64,000 nt of DNA, taken from Psychrobacillus lasiicapitis (lineage in GTDB: Bacteria > Bacillota > Bacilli > Bacillales_A > Planococcaceae). Made by a program: the position numbers and the translations under genes. The notes beneath the pieces are model-generated. The model had not been told where the DNA came from, searched no databases, and saw only the letters and a list, made by a program, of their open reading frames with translations. Location of the stretch: contig NZ_VDGH01000001.1 of NCBI RefSeq assembly GCF_006861795.1, forward strand, positions 62,001 to 126,000. Direction: 5' to 3'. Of the stretch, positions 16,334 through 25,506 are shown piece after piece (the first letter of the stretch is position 1; each line of letters starts with the position of its first letter).

Positions 16334-17959
16334 CTCTTCGTCCTCTTTTAACAATCGAAATGCCATTATTGCAACCTCAAGTGCAAGGCGATTAGATGGT
16401 TCCATAAAATCTTCGCCTAGAAGAGATTCCAGCTTTTCAAGTCGGTGATATAAAGTCTGTCTGACAATGAAAAGGCTCTCTGCTGTTTCTTTTTTTGATC
16501 CGCTACATTCGAGATAGACGCAAAGCGTTTCAAAAAGATTGCTTTCCATTTTCTCATCGTAATCGAGTATGGCAGATAAGTAATCCTGAACGTAGTTTTC
16601 TAGGTAATTGCTATTCTTTAATAGAAGAAGTAATTTATAGATTCCTAGCTCTTCATAGAAGTGGGTTTTGCCAATTCCGGAGACGCGCATTTTCAAAGCT
16701 TTACTTGCTTCCTCATAGCTTTTTTTAACATCTCCAACTTCTTTATAAACTTTACTCACCCCGAAAGAACAATAACTTCCAACGAGGAAGTTATTATCGT
16801 GCATACTAATAATATGTTGGATAATTTGAGAAAATCGATTCTTCTCCATTTTTAAATAGTCTGCGGCTATAAAAGAAGCGATAACTGCTATTTCACTTTT
16901 ACTTGTAGAAACGGCAGGAAAGAAACCTTGACGTTTAAAGAGTGAACGGATCATCATCGATCGTTGAAGTTTAATTTCTTCCCAATCTTCCTCACTGAAT
17001 CTCGACTCAGGAAAATCTGTGCGGATTATAAAAACTCTATAGTACAAATTGCGACTAGTAGCAGGCAAATAAGTTTGGAGATCGTCTCGATCGACATCTC
17101 GACCGTTCAAGAGGTTGCGGACAATCTCATCCTCGTTATGTTGTTTCCGCTCTTCAATCGTTCGATTACGTAATAAAATCTGGGCAATAGCAAGCGCAGC
17201 ACGATCCAACATAAGAAAGGTAAATTCGTCAGGTATTGTCTGTTTTAATTGAAGACATAAATATCCCCAAGTTTGTCCCAGTCCATCAACTGGCATGAGG
17301 GCGAAGGACTGCTCATCAATCGTAATAAGTATTTGTTCCGAATGGGGCAACATGGAATTTTCGAGATAAGTTCGAATAGTTTTTTCTAATTCCTTAGTTT
17401 CAGTTGGGTAATAATAGGATTTTCCATTATCTGTAATGAATATAACATCCTCACGGAAAAACTGATGCAACTCTAATAGAATCTTTAAAATACCATTGGG
17501 AGTAAGAGACAAAGCATTAAATTTTCGTGATAGCACATCAAGCTGGGAAAGCATTTGATGATGTTGATTGATAATAAATGTATGTAGGTCTTGGGTGATA
17601 TCAACAAACTTTACGGTATGTTCAAATATTACAATAGGAAAAGAGTGCTTATTTGCAAGATCAATGAGTTCTGAAGGGATTTCTTTAAAATAAATTCCTA
17701 GCTCTATGCAAATACATGCGACATCTTTTTCGATTAACTTTTTTAAATATGCTAGTTGCTTAGGAAGGTCGAGCTGCAGACCGCCACCTGTTGTAAGAAT
17801 CATTTCCCCTCCGTTGATCAATGATTCAAAGTCATTAACTTCTAACACATGTGACCATTTCACTTGCCGCTCTAATCCACTTTCTCCCGCAATAACTTTT
17901 GCACATTTGAACGAATCACGAGCAAGCACGTCTCGAACTGTCAATTTCAATTCATTCAT
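16313..17959 (-). CDS. PucR-family transcriptional regulator, 548 aa
   Basis: The start is the ATG at 17959, eight bases after GGGGAGG; an ATG at 17977 would place that site within the gene. The N-terminal PucR sensory domain (about 1-125) opens LTVRDVLARDSFKCAKVIAGE. A central GGDEF-like region follows, and a C-terminal HTH_30 domain (about 480-538) reads ETLCVYLECSGSKKETAESLF ending RQTLYHRLEKLE. Family members activate purine, amino-acid or beta-amino-acid catabolism. Divergent from mmsA with a dyad-rich 130-base gap, it most likely controls the flanking catabolic genes. Confidence 0.88.
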   Translation of the reverse strand: MNELKLTVRDVLARDSFKCAKVIAGESGLERQVKWSHVLEVNDFESLINGGEMILTTGGGLQLDLPKQLAYLKKLIEKDVACICIELGIYFKEIPSELIDLANKHSFPIVIFEHTVKFVDITQDLHTFIINQHHQMLSQLDVLSRKFNALSLTPNGILKILLELHQFFREDVIFITDNGKSYYYPTETKELEKTIRTYLENSMLPHSEQILITIDEQSFALMPVDGLGQTWGYLCLQLKQTIPDEFTFLMLDRAALAIAQILLRNRTIEERKQHNEDEIVRNLLNGRDVDRDDLQTYLPATSRNLYYRVFIIRTDFPESRFSEEDWEEIKLQRSMMIRSLFKRQGFFPAVSTSKSEIAVIASFIAADYLKMEKNRFSQIIQHIISMHDNNFLVGSYCSFGVSKVYKEVGDVKKSYEEASKALKMRVSGIGKTHFYEELGIYKLLLLLKNSNYLENYVQDYLSAILDYDEKMESNLFETLCVYLECSGSKKETAESLFIVRQTLYHRLEKLESLLGEDFMEPSNRLALEVAIMAFRLLKEDEEKTGLAH

Positions 17960-18006
17960 CAAAAGATTCCTCCCCATAACGTAAAAATAATAAGGTCATG
18001 ATTTAA

Positions 18007-18054
18007 CATAGTGTAAAGTGACAATAGTCTAAATACTTTGTAAAGTATACTATG
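18007..18054. promoter_or_regulatory. nested inverted repeats between pucR-type gene and mmsA
   Basis: CATAGTGTA (18007-18015) and TATACTATG (18046-18054) are an inverted pair with one mismatch. Inside lies the dyad TACTTT-GT-AAAGTA (18034-18047). There is no T-run, so operator function for the divergent promoters is more likely than termination. Confidence 0.45.
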
Positions 18055-18110
18055 AAGTCTATCGAAAATAGCATGAACTAGCAAGAGAAATAGAATAGGA
18101 GGAATAAAAT

Positions 18111-19574
18111 ATGACGACTACAGCAGTAGAAAAGAAAACGCTCACAAATTTCATCAATGGACAATGGGTAAAGTCAACGACAGATAAATATGAAGAAGTG
18201 CCGAATCCGGCGACCGGAGAAATTCTTGCGGAAGTTCCGATTTCTACAAAGGAAGATTTGGACAATGCAGTAAAAGCCGCAAAAAAAGCGTTTGTTAAAT
18301 GGAAAAAAACAGCTGTTCCGCAACGTGCTCGGATTTTATTTAAATATCAACAGTTACTAACTGAAAATTGGGATGAGCTGGCGAAACTTATTACGATGGA
18401 AAACGGAAAAAATTATAACGAAGCGTATGGTGAAGTGTTACGTGGTATTGAATGTGTCGAGTTTGCGGCTGGTGCTCCGACACTCATGATGGGTACACAA
18501 CTACCTGATATTGCGACGAATGTTGAGTCTGGTATGTTCCGTTATCCACTTGGAGTAATTGGAGGAATTACCCCTTTCAACTTCCCAATGATGGTGCCAT
18601 GCTGGATGTTCCCTCTAGCGATTGCGAGTGGAAATACGTTCATCCTAAAGCCATCAGAGCGTACGCCACTTTTGGCAAATCGTCTTGCGGAGTTACTGCA
18701 TGAAGCAGGTCTTCCAAATGGTGTCTTCAATATCGTCCATGGTGCACATGATATTGTGAATGGCATTCTTAGCCACCCGGACATCCCGGCTGTATCGTTT
18801 GTAGGTTCTCAGCCAGTAGCTGAATATGTATACAAAACAGGAACCTCGAATGGCAAACGCGTTCAAGCACTAGCAGGTGCAAAAAATCATACCATTGTTA
18901 TGCCAGATGCAGATATGGACTTAACTGTAACCAATATTATTAATGCTGCATTTGGATCTGCCGGGGAAAGATGTATGGCTTGTGCAGTTGTCGTTGCAGT
19001 TGGTGACGTAGCGGACGGTTTGGTTGAAAGGTTAGTAGAAGAATCGAATAAGATGACAATTGGTAATGGTTTAGAAGAAGGGGTATTCCTTGGACCAGTC
19101 ATTCGAGATTCCCATAAAGACAAAACATTAAGCTATATCGAATCAGGTATAGAAGATGGCGCAAAACTTTTATGTGATGGCCGTAGCGACAAATCCACTT
19201 CAGAAGGTGGTTATTTTGTTGGACCGACCATTTTCGATCATGTGACACAGGAAATGAAGATTTGGAAAGAAGAAATCTTTGCACCAGTATTGTCTATTGT
19301 AAGGGTGGAAACATTGGAGGAAGCAATTGAGTTTGCGAATAAATCGGAGTTCGCAAATGGAGCTTGCTTATTTACAGATAGCGCCAAAGCAATTCGTCAG
19401 TTCAGAGAGGAAATCGATGCTGGAATGCTTGGTGTAAACCTTGGTGTGCCAGCACCAATGGCATTCTTCCCATTCTCTGGCTATAAAAAATCGTTCTACG
19501 GAGATTTGCATGCCAATGGGCGTGATGGGATTGAGTTTTACACGCGTAAGAAAATGTTAACAGCACGTCACTGA
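18111..19574 (+). CDS. mmsA: methylmalonate-semialdehyde dehydrogenase (CoA-acylating)
   Basis: The 487 residues match the MmsA/IolA branch of aldehyde dehydrogenases. [43 protein letters not shown] (in place of the usual glutamate base) and [12 protein letters not shown] with nucleophile Cys288 are diagnostic. The enzyme converts methylmalonate semialdehyde to propionyl-CoA, or malonate semialdehyde to acetyl-CoA, with NAD+ and CoA and loss of CO2. Followed by an aminotransferase that can make malonate semialdehyde from beta-alanine, it fits a beta-amino-acid pathway. Start ATG 18111 follows AGGAGG. Confidence 0.93.
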   Translation: MTTTAVEKKTLTNFINGQWVKSTTDKYEEVPNPATGEILAEVPISTKEDLDNAVKAAKKAFVKWKKTAVPQRARILFKYQQLLTENWDELAKLITMENGKNYNEAYGEVLRGIECVEFAAGAPTLMMGTQLPDIATNVESGMFRYPLGVIGGITPFNFPMMVPCWMFPLAIASGNTFILKPSERTPLLANRLAELLHEAGLPNGVFNIVHGAHDIVNGILSHPDIPAVSFVGSQPVAEYVYKTGTSNGKRVQALAGAKNHTIVMPDADMDLTVTNIINAAFGSAGERCMACAVVVAVGDVADGLVERLVEESNKMTIGNGLEEGVFLGPVIRDSHKDKTLSYIESGIEDGAKLLCDGRSDKSTSEGGYFVGPTIFDHVTQEMKIWKEEIFAPVLSIVRVETLEEAIEFANKSEFANGACLFTDSAKAIRQFREEIDAGMLGVNLGVPAPMAFFPFSGYKKSFYGDLHANGRDGIEFYTRKKMLTARH

Positions 19575-19656
19575 GTGTAAAGTATTTGTTCAAGCAAGGA
19601 TAAATAGGCTGAAGCTTACAAATGCAAGCTTCATTTAAAAAAAGGGAGTGGAGAAA

Positions 19657-21027
19657 ATGACAACTGCAAAAGAGACGACAAAGTCATTAGTGCAAAAAGA
19701 CCGTGAAAATGTATGGCATCACATTTCTGCATACAACGAAAAGAATCCGCCGATGGTTGTCGAGAGTGGAGAGGGAGCGTGGATTACAGATCATGCTGGC
19801 AACCGTTTTCTAGACGGAATGTCTGGACTGTGGGCAGTGAATGTTGGCTACGGTCGCGAAGAACTTGCGCAAGCAGCATACGAGCAAATGAAAAAACTGG
19901 CGTATGTACCGATGACTCAAAGTCACGGACCAGCAATTGAATTAGCAGAAAAGCTAAATAAAATGCTTGGCGACGATTATCAGATTTTTTATTCGAATAG
20001 TGGCTCTGATGCTAATGAAGTAGCGTTTAAGCTGGCACGTCAATATCATCAGCAAAATGGGGAACCTTCTCGTTATAAATTTATTTCTCGTTATCGTGCC
20101 TATCATGGTAGTTCAATGGGCGCGCTAGCAGCAACAGGTCAAGCATTGCGTAAATATAAATATGAGCCACTTGCACCTGGATTCTTACATGTAGCACCGC
20201 CAGATAATTACCGTAGACCAGCAGGACAATCCATCGAAGAATATAACATTCAACGTGCTCAGGAATTTGAAGAAAAGATTATTTGGGAGCAAAAAGAGAC
20301 GATTGCCGGAATTATTATGGAACCGCTCATTACAGGTGGCGGTATTCTGATTCCACATCCTGTTTATTTGGAAAAAGTCCAAGAGATTTGTAACCGTCAT
20401 GGTGTATTGCTTATTGTAGATGAAGTGATTTGTGGTTTCGGTCGTACAGGAAAATCGTTTGGTCATCAGCATTTCAACTTGAAGCCGGATATCATTACGA
20501 TGGCGAAGGGTCTGACAAGTGCTTACCTGCCGCTATCTGTAACTGCGATTCGCAAAGATATATACGAAAAATTCGATACTGGAGAAGAAAACAGCCACTT
20601 CCGTCATGTGAATACGTTTGGTGGAAATCCAGCAGCTTGTGCGGTGGCTTTAAAAAACCTAGAAATTATGGAAAGAGAAAATCTTTTTGAACGTTCTGCG
20701 GAAATTGGGGAACGTGTGCTAAAAGAGTTAGAAACTCTTAAAGACCACCCGTTTGTTGGAGATATCCGCGGTCTTGGTTTCCTAATTGGGATTGAGCTTG
20801 TAGAGGACAAGGAAACAAGAGAGCCAGCGACTAATGCACGTGTTGCAAAAATTATTGGTGAGTGTAAGGCAAACGGACTCATTATTGGACGAAATGGGGA
20901 TACAGTTGCCGGTTATAACAATATTCTAGCACTTAGCCCACCGCTTTCTTGTACGGATGAAGATGTTGATTTTATCCTTGCGGTACTAAAAAAAGTATTT
21001 AAAGAAAACGAGTCTTTCAAAGGCTAA
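19657..21027 (+). CDS. class III PLP aminotransferase (omega-amino acid:pyruvate type)
   Basis: The 456-residue protein (ATG 19657, after GGAGTGGAG) has the class III signature. The aspartate motif is LIVDEVICGFGRTG, and the PLP-binding lysine is Lys284 in TMAKGLTSAYLPLS. The N-terminus (WHHISAYNEKNPPMVVESGEG, FLDGMSGLWAVNVGYGR) is like beta-alanine:pyruvate and related omega-transaminases. Alanine dehydrogenase directly downstream would regenerate pyruvate from the alanine produced, which supports pyruvate as amino acceptor. The donor is inferred to be beta-alanine, GABA or a similar amine. Confidence 0.9.
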   Translation: MTTAKETTKSLVQKDRENVWHHISAYNEKNPPMVVESGEGAWITDHAGNRFLDGMSGLWAVNVGYGREELAQAAYEQMKKLAYVPMTQSHGPAIELAEKLNKMLGDDYQIFYSNSGSDANEVAFKLARQYHQQNGEPSRYKFISRYRAYHGSSMGALAATGQALRKYKYEPLAPGFLHVAPPDNYRRPAGQSIEEYNIQRAQEFEEKIIWEQKETIAGIIMEPLITGGGILIPHPVYLEKVQEICNRHGVLLIVDEVICGFGRTGKSFGHQHFNLKPDIITMAKGLTSAYLPLSVTAIRKDIYEKFDTGEENSHFRHVNTFGGNPAACAVALKNLEIMERENLFERSAEIGERVLKELETLKDHPFVGDIRGLGFLIGIELVEDKETREPATNARVAKIIGECKANGLIIGRNGDTVAGYNNILALSPPLSCTDEDVDFILAVLKKVFKENESFKG

Positions 21028-21070
21028 ACCAAATCAAGGAATACTACACGTAGATCGAGGAGGAGTATAA

Positions 21071-22204
21071 ATGAAAATCGGTGTTCCAAAAGAGATAAAA
21101 AACAACGAAAATCGAGTAGCAATGACACCTAGTGGAGTTGTTACATTAAAGAATGCTGGTCATGAAGTCTACATCGAAACAGGAGCTGGTTTGAAATCAG
21201 GTTTTACAGATGAGGACTACAACCGCGAAGGAGCTATTGTTGTTGCAACAGCAAAAGAGGCATGGCTAGCTGACATGGTAATGAAAGTAAAAGAACCGTT
21301 AGAAGAAGAATACGGTTATTTCCGAGAAGGGTTAATCCTTTTCACCTATTTACACTTGGCGGCAGAGCCAGCTTTGACAAAAGCTTTAATAGACAATAAA
21401 GTCGTTGCAATTGCTTACGAGACAGTACAATTGCCGAATAATACATTGCCATTGTTATCACCGATGAGTGAAGTAGCTGGTCGTATGGCTACACAAATCG
21501 GTGCACAATATCTGGAACAAATTCACGGAGGAAAAGGGGTTCTATTAGGAGGAGTTCCTGGTGTACCACGCGGCAAGGTGACCATTATCGGAGGTGGAAT
21601 TGCTGGAACAAATGCGGCACGCGTTGCAATTGGTATGGGAGCACAGGTAACTGTTATCGATTTAAGTGTAGATCGACTCCGACAATTGGAAGAGCTTTTC
21701 GGGAATGATGTGCAGACACTCGCGTCCAACCCTTATAATATCGCTGTATCGGTGAAAGATTCTGACCTGGTTGTTGGAGCAGTTCTTATTCCGGGTGCAC
21801 GAGCTCCGAAACTCGTTTCGGAAGAGATGATCAAGTCCATGAGTCCTGGTTCCGTACTTGTTGATATTGCGATTGATCAAGGTGGTATTTTTGAAACATC
21901 GGACCGAATTACAACGCATGATAACCCGACATATGAAAAGCATGGAGTTGTTCACTATGCCGTTGCCAATATGCCTGGAGCAGTTCCTTATACATCAACC
22001 ATGGCTTTAACAAATATGACCGTACCATATGCTTTACAAATTGCGAACAAGGGATACGTTCAAGCTTGTCTTGATAATGAGCCCTTAGCAAAAGGTGTCA
22101 ATATATTAGATGGTCATGTGACGTACAAGGCGGTGGCGGAAGACCTTGGGTATGCATTTAAATCGATACAAGAGCTACTAAAGAAGGAATTTGCACATCA
22201 ATAG
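21071..22204 (+). CDS. ald: alanine dehydrogenase
   Basis: The 377 residues start [23 protein letters not shown]. They carry [12 protein letters not shown], the dinucleotide fold [22 protein letters not shown], and the closing [18 protein letters not shown], all standard for L-alanine dehydrogenase (alanine + NAD+ to pyruvate + ammonia + NADH). Located 43 bases after the aminotransferase with AGGAGG before ATG 21071. Regulation is probably shared with mmsA and the aminotransferase. Confidence 0.95.
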   Translation: MKIGVPKEIKNNENRVAMTPSGVVTLKNAGHEVYIETGAGLKSGFTDEDYNREGAIVVATAKEAWLADMVMKVKEPLEEEYGYFREGLILFTYLHLAAEPALTKALIDNKVVAIAYETVQLPNNTLPLLSPMSEVAGRMATQIGAQYLEQIHGGKGVLLGGVPGVPRGKVTIIGGGIAGTNAARVAIGMGAQVTVIDLSVDRLRQLEELFGNDVQTLASNPYNIAVSVKDSDLVVGAVLIPGARAPKLVSEEMIKSMSPGSVLVDIAIDQGGIFETSDRITTHDNPTYEKHGVVHYAVANMPGAVPYTSTMALTNMTVPYALQIANKGYVQACLDNEPLAKGVNILDGHVTYKAVAEDLGYAFKSIQELLKKEFAHQ

Positions 22205-22534
22205 ATCAAAAGAAACGAAGTAAGTAAGAATAAAGAGCGATTATTTTGTAGAATACAACATACAAACAAAGGGCAGCTTCTCCTAATTTAAAATTTAGGG
22301 GAGTGGCCCTTCTTTTTATTAGGTGCAATTGGAAACTGAACTAGTGAATATAAAATTGACTGCAGAGTCATAAGAAATAGTTTATCTACTCCAATAATTA
22401 AATAAGCAGTACAATTTGATTAAGGGTTTGGATAGCATATCCACCTTCGAAATGGAACTTTATTTTTATTAACCAAAATAAAATGAACGATTTACGATTT
22501 CAAACTGTCTAATAGATAACGAGGGGGTGGGAGC
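22205..22534. other. 330-base gap: terminator and ECF-operon promoter region
   Basis: After the ald terminator (22268-22319) the stretch is AT-rich. TTTATTTT / AAAATAAA near 22460-22485 forms an 8-base dyad close to the sigma-factor gene. No gene was found and no confident ECF-type promoter could be fixed. Confidence 0.4.
22268..22319 (+). terminator. Rho-independent terminator after ald
   Basis: AAGGGCAGCTTCTCC pairs imperfectly with GGGGAGTGGCCCTT across TAAATTT-rich sequence and is followed by CTTTTTATT. Confidence 0.8.
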
Positions 22535-23026
22535 ATGAATTTGGAAAAACGAGCAATCGCGGGTGATGAACAAGCATTATTGGAGTTATTAACCCGACAT
22601 GAGGAAACGCTTTACCGGACGGCCTTTGCATATCTGAAAAATGAGCATGATGCAGTTGAAGCGGTACAAGAGCTGACGTATCGAGCTTTAAAAAAGATTC
22701 ATACCGTAAAAGAACCTGCATACATAGCAACATGGCTTGTCCGAATTATTATTAATATTTGTTTAGACGTGAAAAAGAAGCAAGAGAAATTTATCTATAA
22801 TCATGATGTGGAAATTGCATCAACGGATCAGCAACCATTCGAAATGGCTGATATCATCGCAAGCTTACCACCAGAACAACAAGAACTAATTTACTTAAAA
22901 TATTTCCAAGATATGAAGAACACAGACATTGCACAGTTTAAGCAAATTCCCGAAGGTACTGTGAAATCAAGGCTACACACGACATTAAAAAGATTACGCG
23001 TCCTTATTGAAAAGGAGGAACTGTAA
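22535..23026 (+). CDS. ECF (sigma-70 family) RNA polymerase sigma factor, 163 aa
   Basis: Region 2 is ETLYRTAFAYLKNEHDAVEAVQ through PAYIATWLVRIIINICLD, and region 4 is SLPPEQQELIYLKYFQDMKNTDIAQ with PEGTVKSRLHTTLKRLR. The linker is short, as in ECF factors of the SigV/SigY group. The next gene starts directly after its stop codon (TAAATG), so factor and presumed anti-factor are translationally coupled. Start ATG 22535 follows GAGGGGGTGGGAG. Confidence 0.92.
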   Translation: MNLEKRAIAGDEQALLELLTRHEETLYRTAFAYLKNEHDAVEAVQELTYRALKKIHTVKEPAYIATWLVRIIINICLDVKKKQEKFIYNHDVEIASTDQQPFEMADIIASLPPEQQELIYLKYFQDMKNTDIAQFKQIPEGTVKSRLHTTLKRLRVLIEKEEL

Positions 23027-24331
23027 ATGACTAACTTGAACGAGCAGGACTTGCATAAGCTTACCAAGGAGTTAGAAGCAATTGAAATCCCGAAAGAAGC
23101 CTTACATCAAGCACGTATGAAAGCAGTGCAACAGCATCGATTAACAAAGAAGAGAAAACGTCGTCTGTATTCAGGTGCAAGTGTAGCTGCTATTATGCTG
23201 GTACTGTTAGTAGCATCCATTCGTGTATCTCCCGTATTTGCACAAACGATGGCCAAGATTCCAGGATTTGATTCTATCGTGCACATGATTTCTTTTGATA
23301 AAGGAATTGGTGATATTGTTGAAAATAATTACTATGAGGAACTTGGAATTAAGGTAACGGAAGGCGATTATACGTTGACTTTACAAGGTGTCGTGGCTGA
23401 CCATTCCGGGATGACAATATTCTATAAGCTGGAATCTCCCTTTGATCTATCCGATTTGAGTATAACTTCTATAGAAGTGTCCCAACAAGGCATCCCATTT
23501 GGTGTAATTAATTCCTACATTACCTCTCATTCTGGTGAAAGGAAGGTACATGAAGACAAAGTTGAAATTACGTCTACTAATGATTTATCTTATGACAATA
23601 AGAAATTTGAATTTAATTTAAGTTTGAGTGATGTAGCAGAAACTAAGTTCGCCGTACCGTTCACTCTCACTAAGCCTATTGAACAACCAAAAGTATATGA
23701 GGTGAATCAAACTGTTGTCGTAGATGGACAAACAATAGACATTAAACAGTTGAAAATTTCACCGTTACGTGCAGAAATTCGTCTAGCTGCTGACGAACAA
23801 AACACGATGCAATTACTAAAATTCACATCAATTCGGTTGATTGATGAGAATGGCGAAGAATGGGGGCAACAAAGAAATGACTCGGGAGGAGTCAGCAATT
23901 TGGAAGACGGTGACGTGAACTTATTCTTACAAAGTAATTACTTCCGACAGCCGAAAAAAATAACACTAGAAATAGATAGAATTCAAGCACTTCCAAAAGG
24001 ATCGGACTATATCGAAGTAGATTTTGAGCAAAAGAAAGTCCTCTATATGCCAAGTGATTTGGATATTACTGTTCAAGTACCATCGGATAATACATTGGAA
24101 GTCACTTATCCATCTGGCGGTTGGCTGCTGTTTTCTCAAATGGTGGATCAAGAAGGCAAAAGTTTAAGTAATAATCTAATTGAAACGCATATGAGCAGAG
24201 AAGAACCATATGTCACAGAAGTCTCTACATTTGATTTTGAAAAGGTAGTGAATCCAATTCGATTCCATATTAATAGCTATCCACTGTATTTGGACGGTAA
24301 GCTAGAAATTGATATACCTCTTTATGAATAG
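23027..24331 (+). CDS. membrane-anchored anti-sigma factor, DUF4179 type, 434 aa
   Basis: A short cytoplasmic N-terminus with charged helices (LNEQDLHKLTKELEAIEIP) precedes one transmembrane helix (about 45-66, YSGASVAAIMLVLLVASI). A large extracytoplasmic beta-rich region follows, with the DUF4179 opening YYEELGIKVTEGDYTLTLQGVVAD. Such proteins pair with ECF sigma factors and hold them inactive until an envelope signal arrives. The operon partnership is strong evidence; the inducing signal is unknown. Confidence 0.85.
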   Translation: MTNLNEQDLHKLTKELEAIEIPKEALHQARMKAVQQHRLTKKRKRRLYSGASVAAIMLVLLVASIRVSPVFAQTMAKIPGFDSIVHMISFDKGIGDIVENNYYEELGIKVTEGDYTLTLQGVVADHSGMTIFYKLESPFDLSDLSITSIEVSQQGIPFGVINSYITSHSGERKVHEDKVEITSTNDLSYDNKKFEFNLSLSDVAETKFAVPFTLTKPIEQPKVYEVNQTVVVDGQTIDIKQLKISPLRAEIRLAADEQNTMQLLKFTSIRLIDENGEEWGQQRNDSGGVSNLEDGDVNLFLQSNYFRQPKKITLEIDRIQALPKGSDYIEVDFEQKKVLYMPSDLDITVQVPSDNTLEVTYPSGGWLLFSQMVDQEGKSLSNNLIETHMSREEPYVTEVSTFDFEKVVNPIRFHINSYPLYLDGKLEIDIPLYE

Positions 24332-24346
24332 TGTTTCACCTTTACG

Positions 24347-24400
24347 TAATAAACCCCCACCGTTATAAGGAATTAAACCCCCTTAGCGGCGGGGGTTATT
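24347..24400. terminator. hairpin between convergent genes
   Basis: AATAAACCCCC...CCG (from 24348) pairs with CGG.GGGGGTTATT (to 24400). A second CCCCC block in the loop could form an alternative shorter stem. The U-tract is weak on both strands. Confidence 0.55.
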
Positions 24401-24835
24401 GTGTATTCGCTGGATGGATAAAAGTATCACTTTATCGAAGAAGGCAGCTAACAGAATCCCAACTGCATATCGAAATAAATCTACTGTCAGAAATCCTTTG
24501 CCGAATATTAAAGCTCCGAGTGAAGTAGCACGAATTTGCTTTATCCACTCTCCTTGATATAGCTGGCTGAATTCAATGCTATAACAAAAAAGGAAACTAA
24601 TCCAAATAGCTAAGACTAACCTTTTACGCACCAAAAGGAAACGGAGTCCGTAATAGACCATCATAGCCCAAATAACATCCCCAGCGTTTTCTGCTATAAA
24701 CGGCGGAAGTTCATGGCTATATCTCCTAGAGGCTAGCCCCAAGAAAATGGTAGTGGCAACTGTAATTACATAGGCTATCCTAATTTTAATGTAACATAAA
24801 TTGATGTATTCGTTTTTTATAGTCAATGAGATCAC
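24383..24835 (-). CDS. DUF2809 membrane protein, 150 aa
   Basis: Four to five hydrophobic segments. The family signature is clear: LGLASRRYSHELPPFIAE, GDVIWAMMVYYGLRFLL, FCYSIEFSQLYQ and RATSLGALIFGKGFLTVDLFRYAVG. DUF2809 proteins are small integral membrane proteins of unknown function. The start is a GTG at 24835 or the TTG at 24826; neither has a strong ribosome site. Confidence 0.82.
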   Translation of the reverse strand: MISLTIKNEYINLCYIKIRIAYVITVATTIFLGLASRRYSHELPPFIAENAGDVIWAMMVYYGLRFLLVRKRLVLAIWISFLFCYSIEFSQLYQGEWIKQIRATSLGALIFGKGFLTVDLFRYAVGILLAAFFDKVILLSIQRIHNNPRR

Positions 24836-25017
24836 TCTTTGGAATATATTTAATCTTCAATATACAAGTATTGTATTGTGGAAGCAAGGGTTGGACAAAT
24901 CGAATTCTTTGCAGTAGTAATTTGTATAGTATGCATTTGCTGGCAACGGTATTGTCTTATTATAGAAGGAGATAACAGAATTTAAGTTGAATATGTATAT
25001 AATAGAAGGAGTGAAAA

Positions 25018-25425
25018 ATGTATAAAAATAAATGTTCCTACTTCTGGGTGGCTTTTACAAATACCGTTATTCTTTGTTTGGCTCAAATTACTTATTCGTC
25101 AATCCTAGCCGAAATTATGGATACATTAGTTTTTCAATTTTTAGTTTTTCCTTTAATCATTGTATTAATAAATACTATTCTTTGGTTCAGCAAGTTCAAA
25201 CTAAAATTTTATCAACATGCGCTATTCGTCTAAGGCGCTTTCTTTGTTTCGGTTATTGTTTCTTCATTTCTACTATTAGTAGGGTTAGACCCTCAGGAAC
25301 TTCCACCTGGTGAAGTGGTATTATTTGCGGATGTTTTATTTATTTTTATCACAGCATCCGTACAGTTGTTAATTTTAATGCTGTTAAATTTCATTATGTA
25401 TATTTTTTATAGAATCTTTACTTAA
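25018..25425 (+). pseudogene. four-helix membrane protein gene broken by one nonsense codon
   Basis: ATG 25018 follows GAAGGAGTG and opens a frame of 71 codons ending at TAA 25231-25233. The same frame then continues open for 63 more codons (GAFFVSVIVSSFLLLVGL ... FIMYIFYRIFT) to TAA 25423. The continuation has two further membrane helices, so a 135-residue four-helix protein has been interrupted by a single in-frame stop. Family not recognised. It could be a recent mutation or a sequencing error. Confidence 0.65.
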
Positions 25426-25506
25426 TGGAAAATTATTTAAAGCTCTTATGAAAAAGTCACCTTCAGCAGGTTTTCGCGTTTAATAAATGTTATTGCATAG
25501 GAGGTA

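Noticed and set aside
16661-17173. several 60-77 codon plus-strand frames over the PucR gene
   Set aside because: All lie antisense to a continuous, well-supported 548-codon gene and lack initiation signals.
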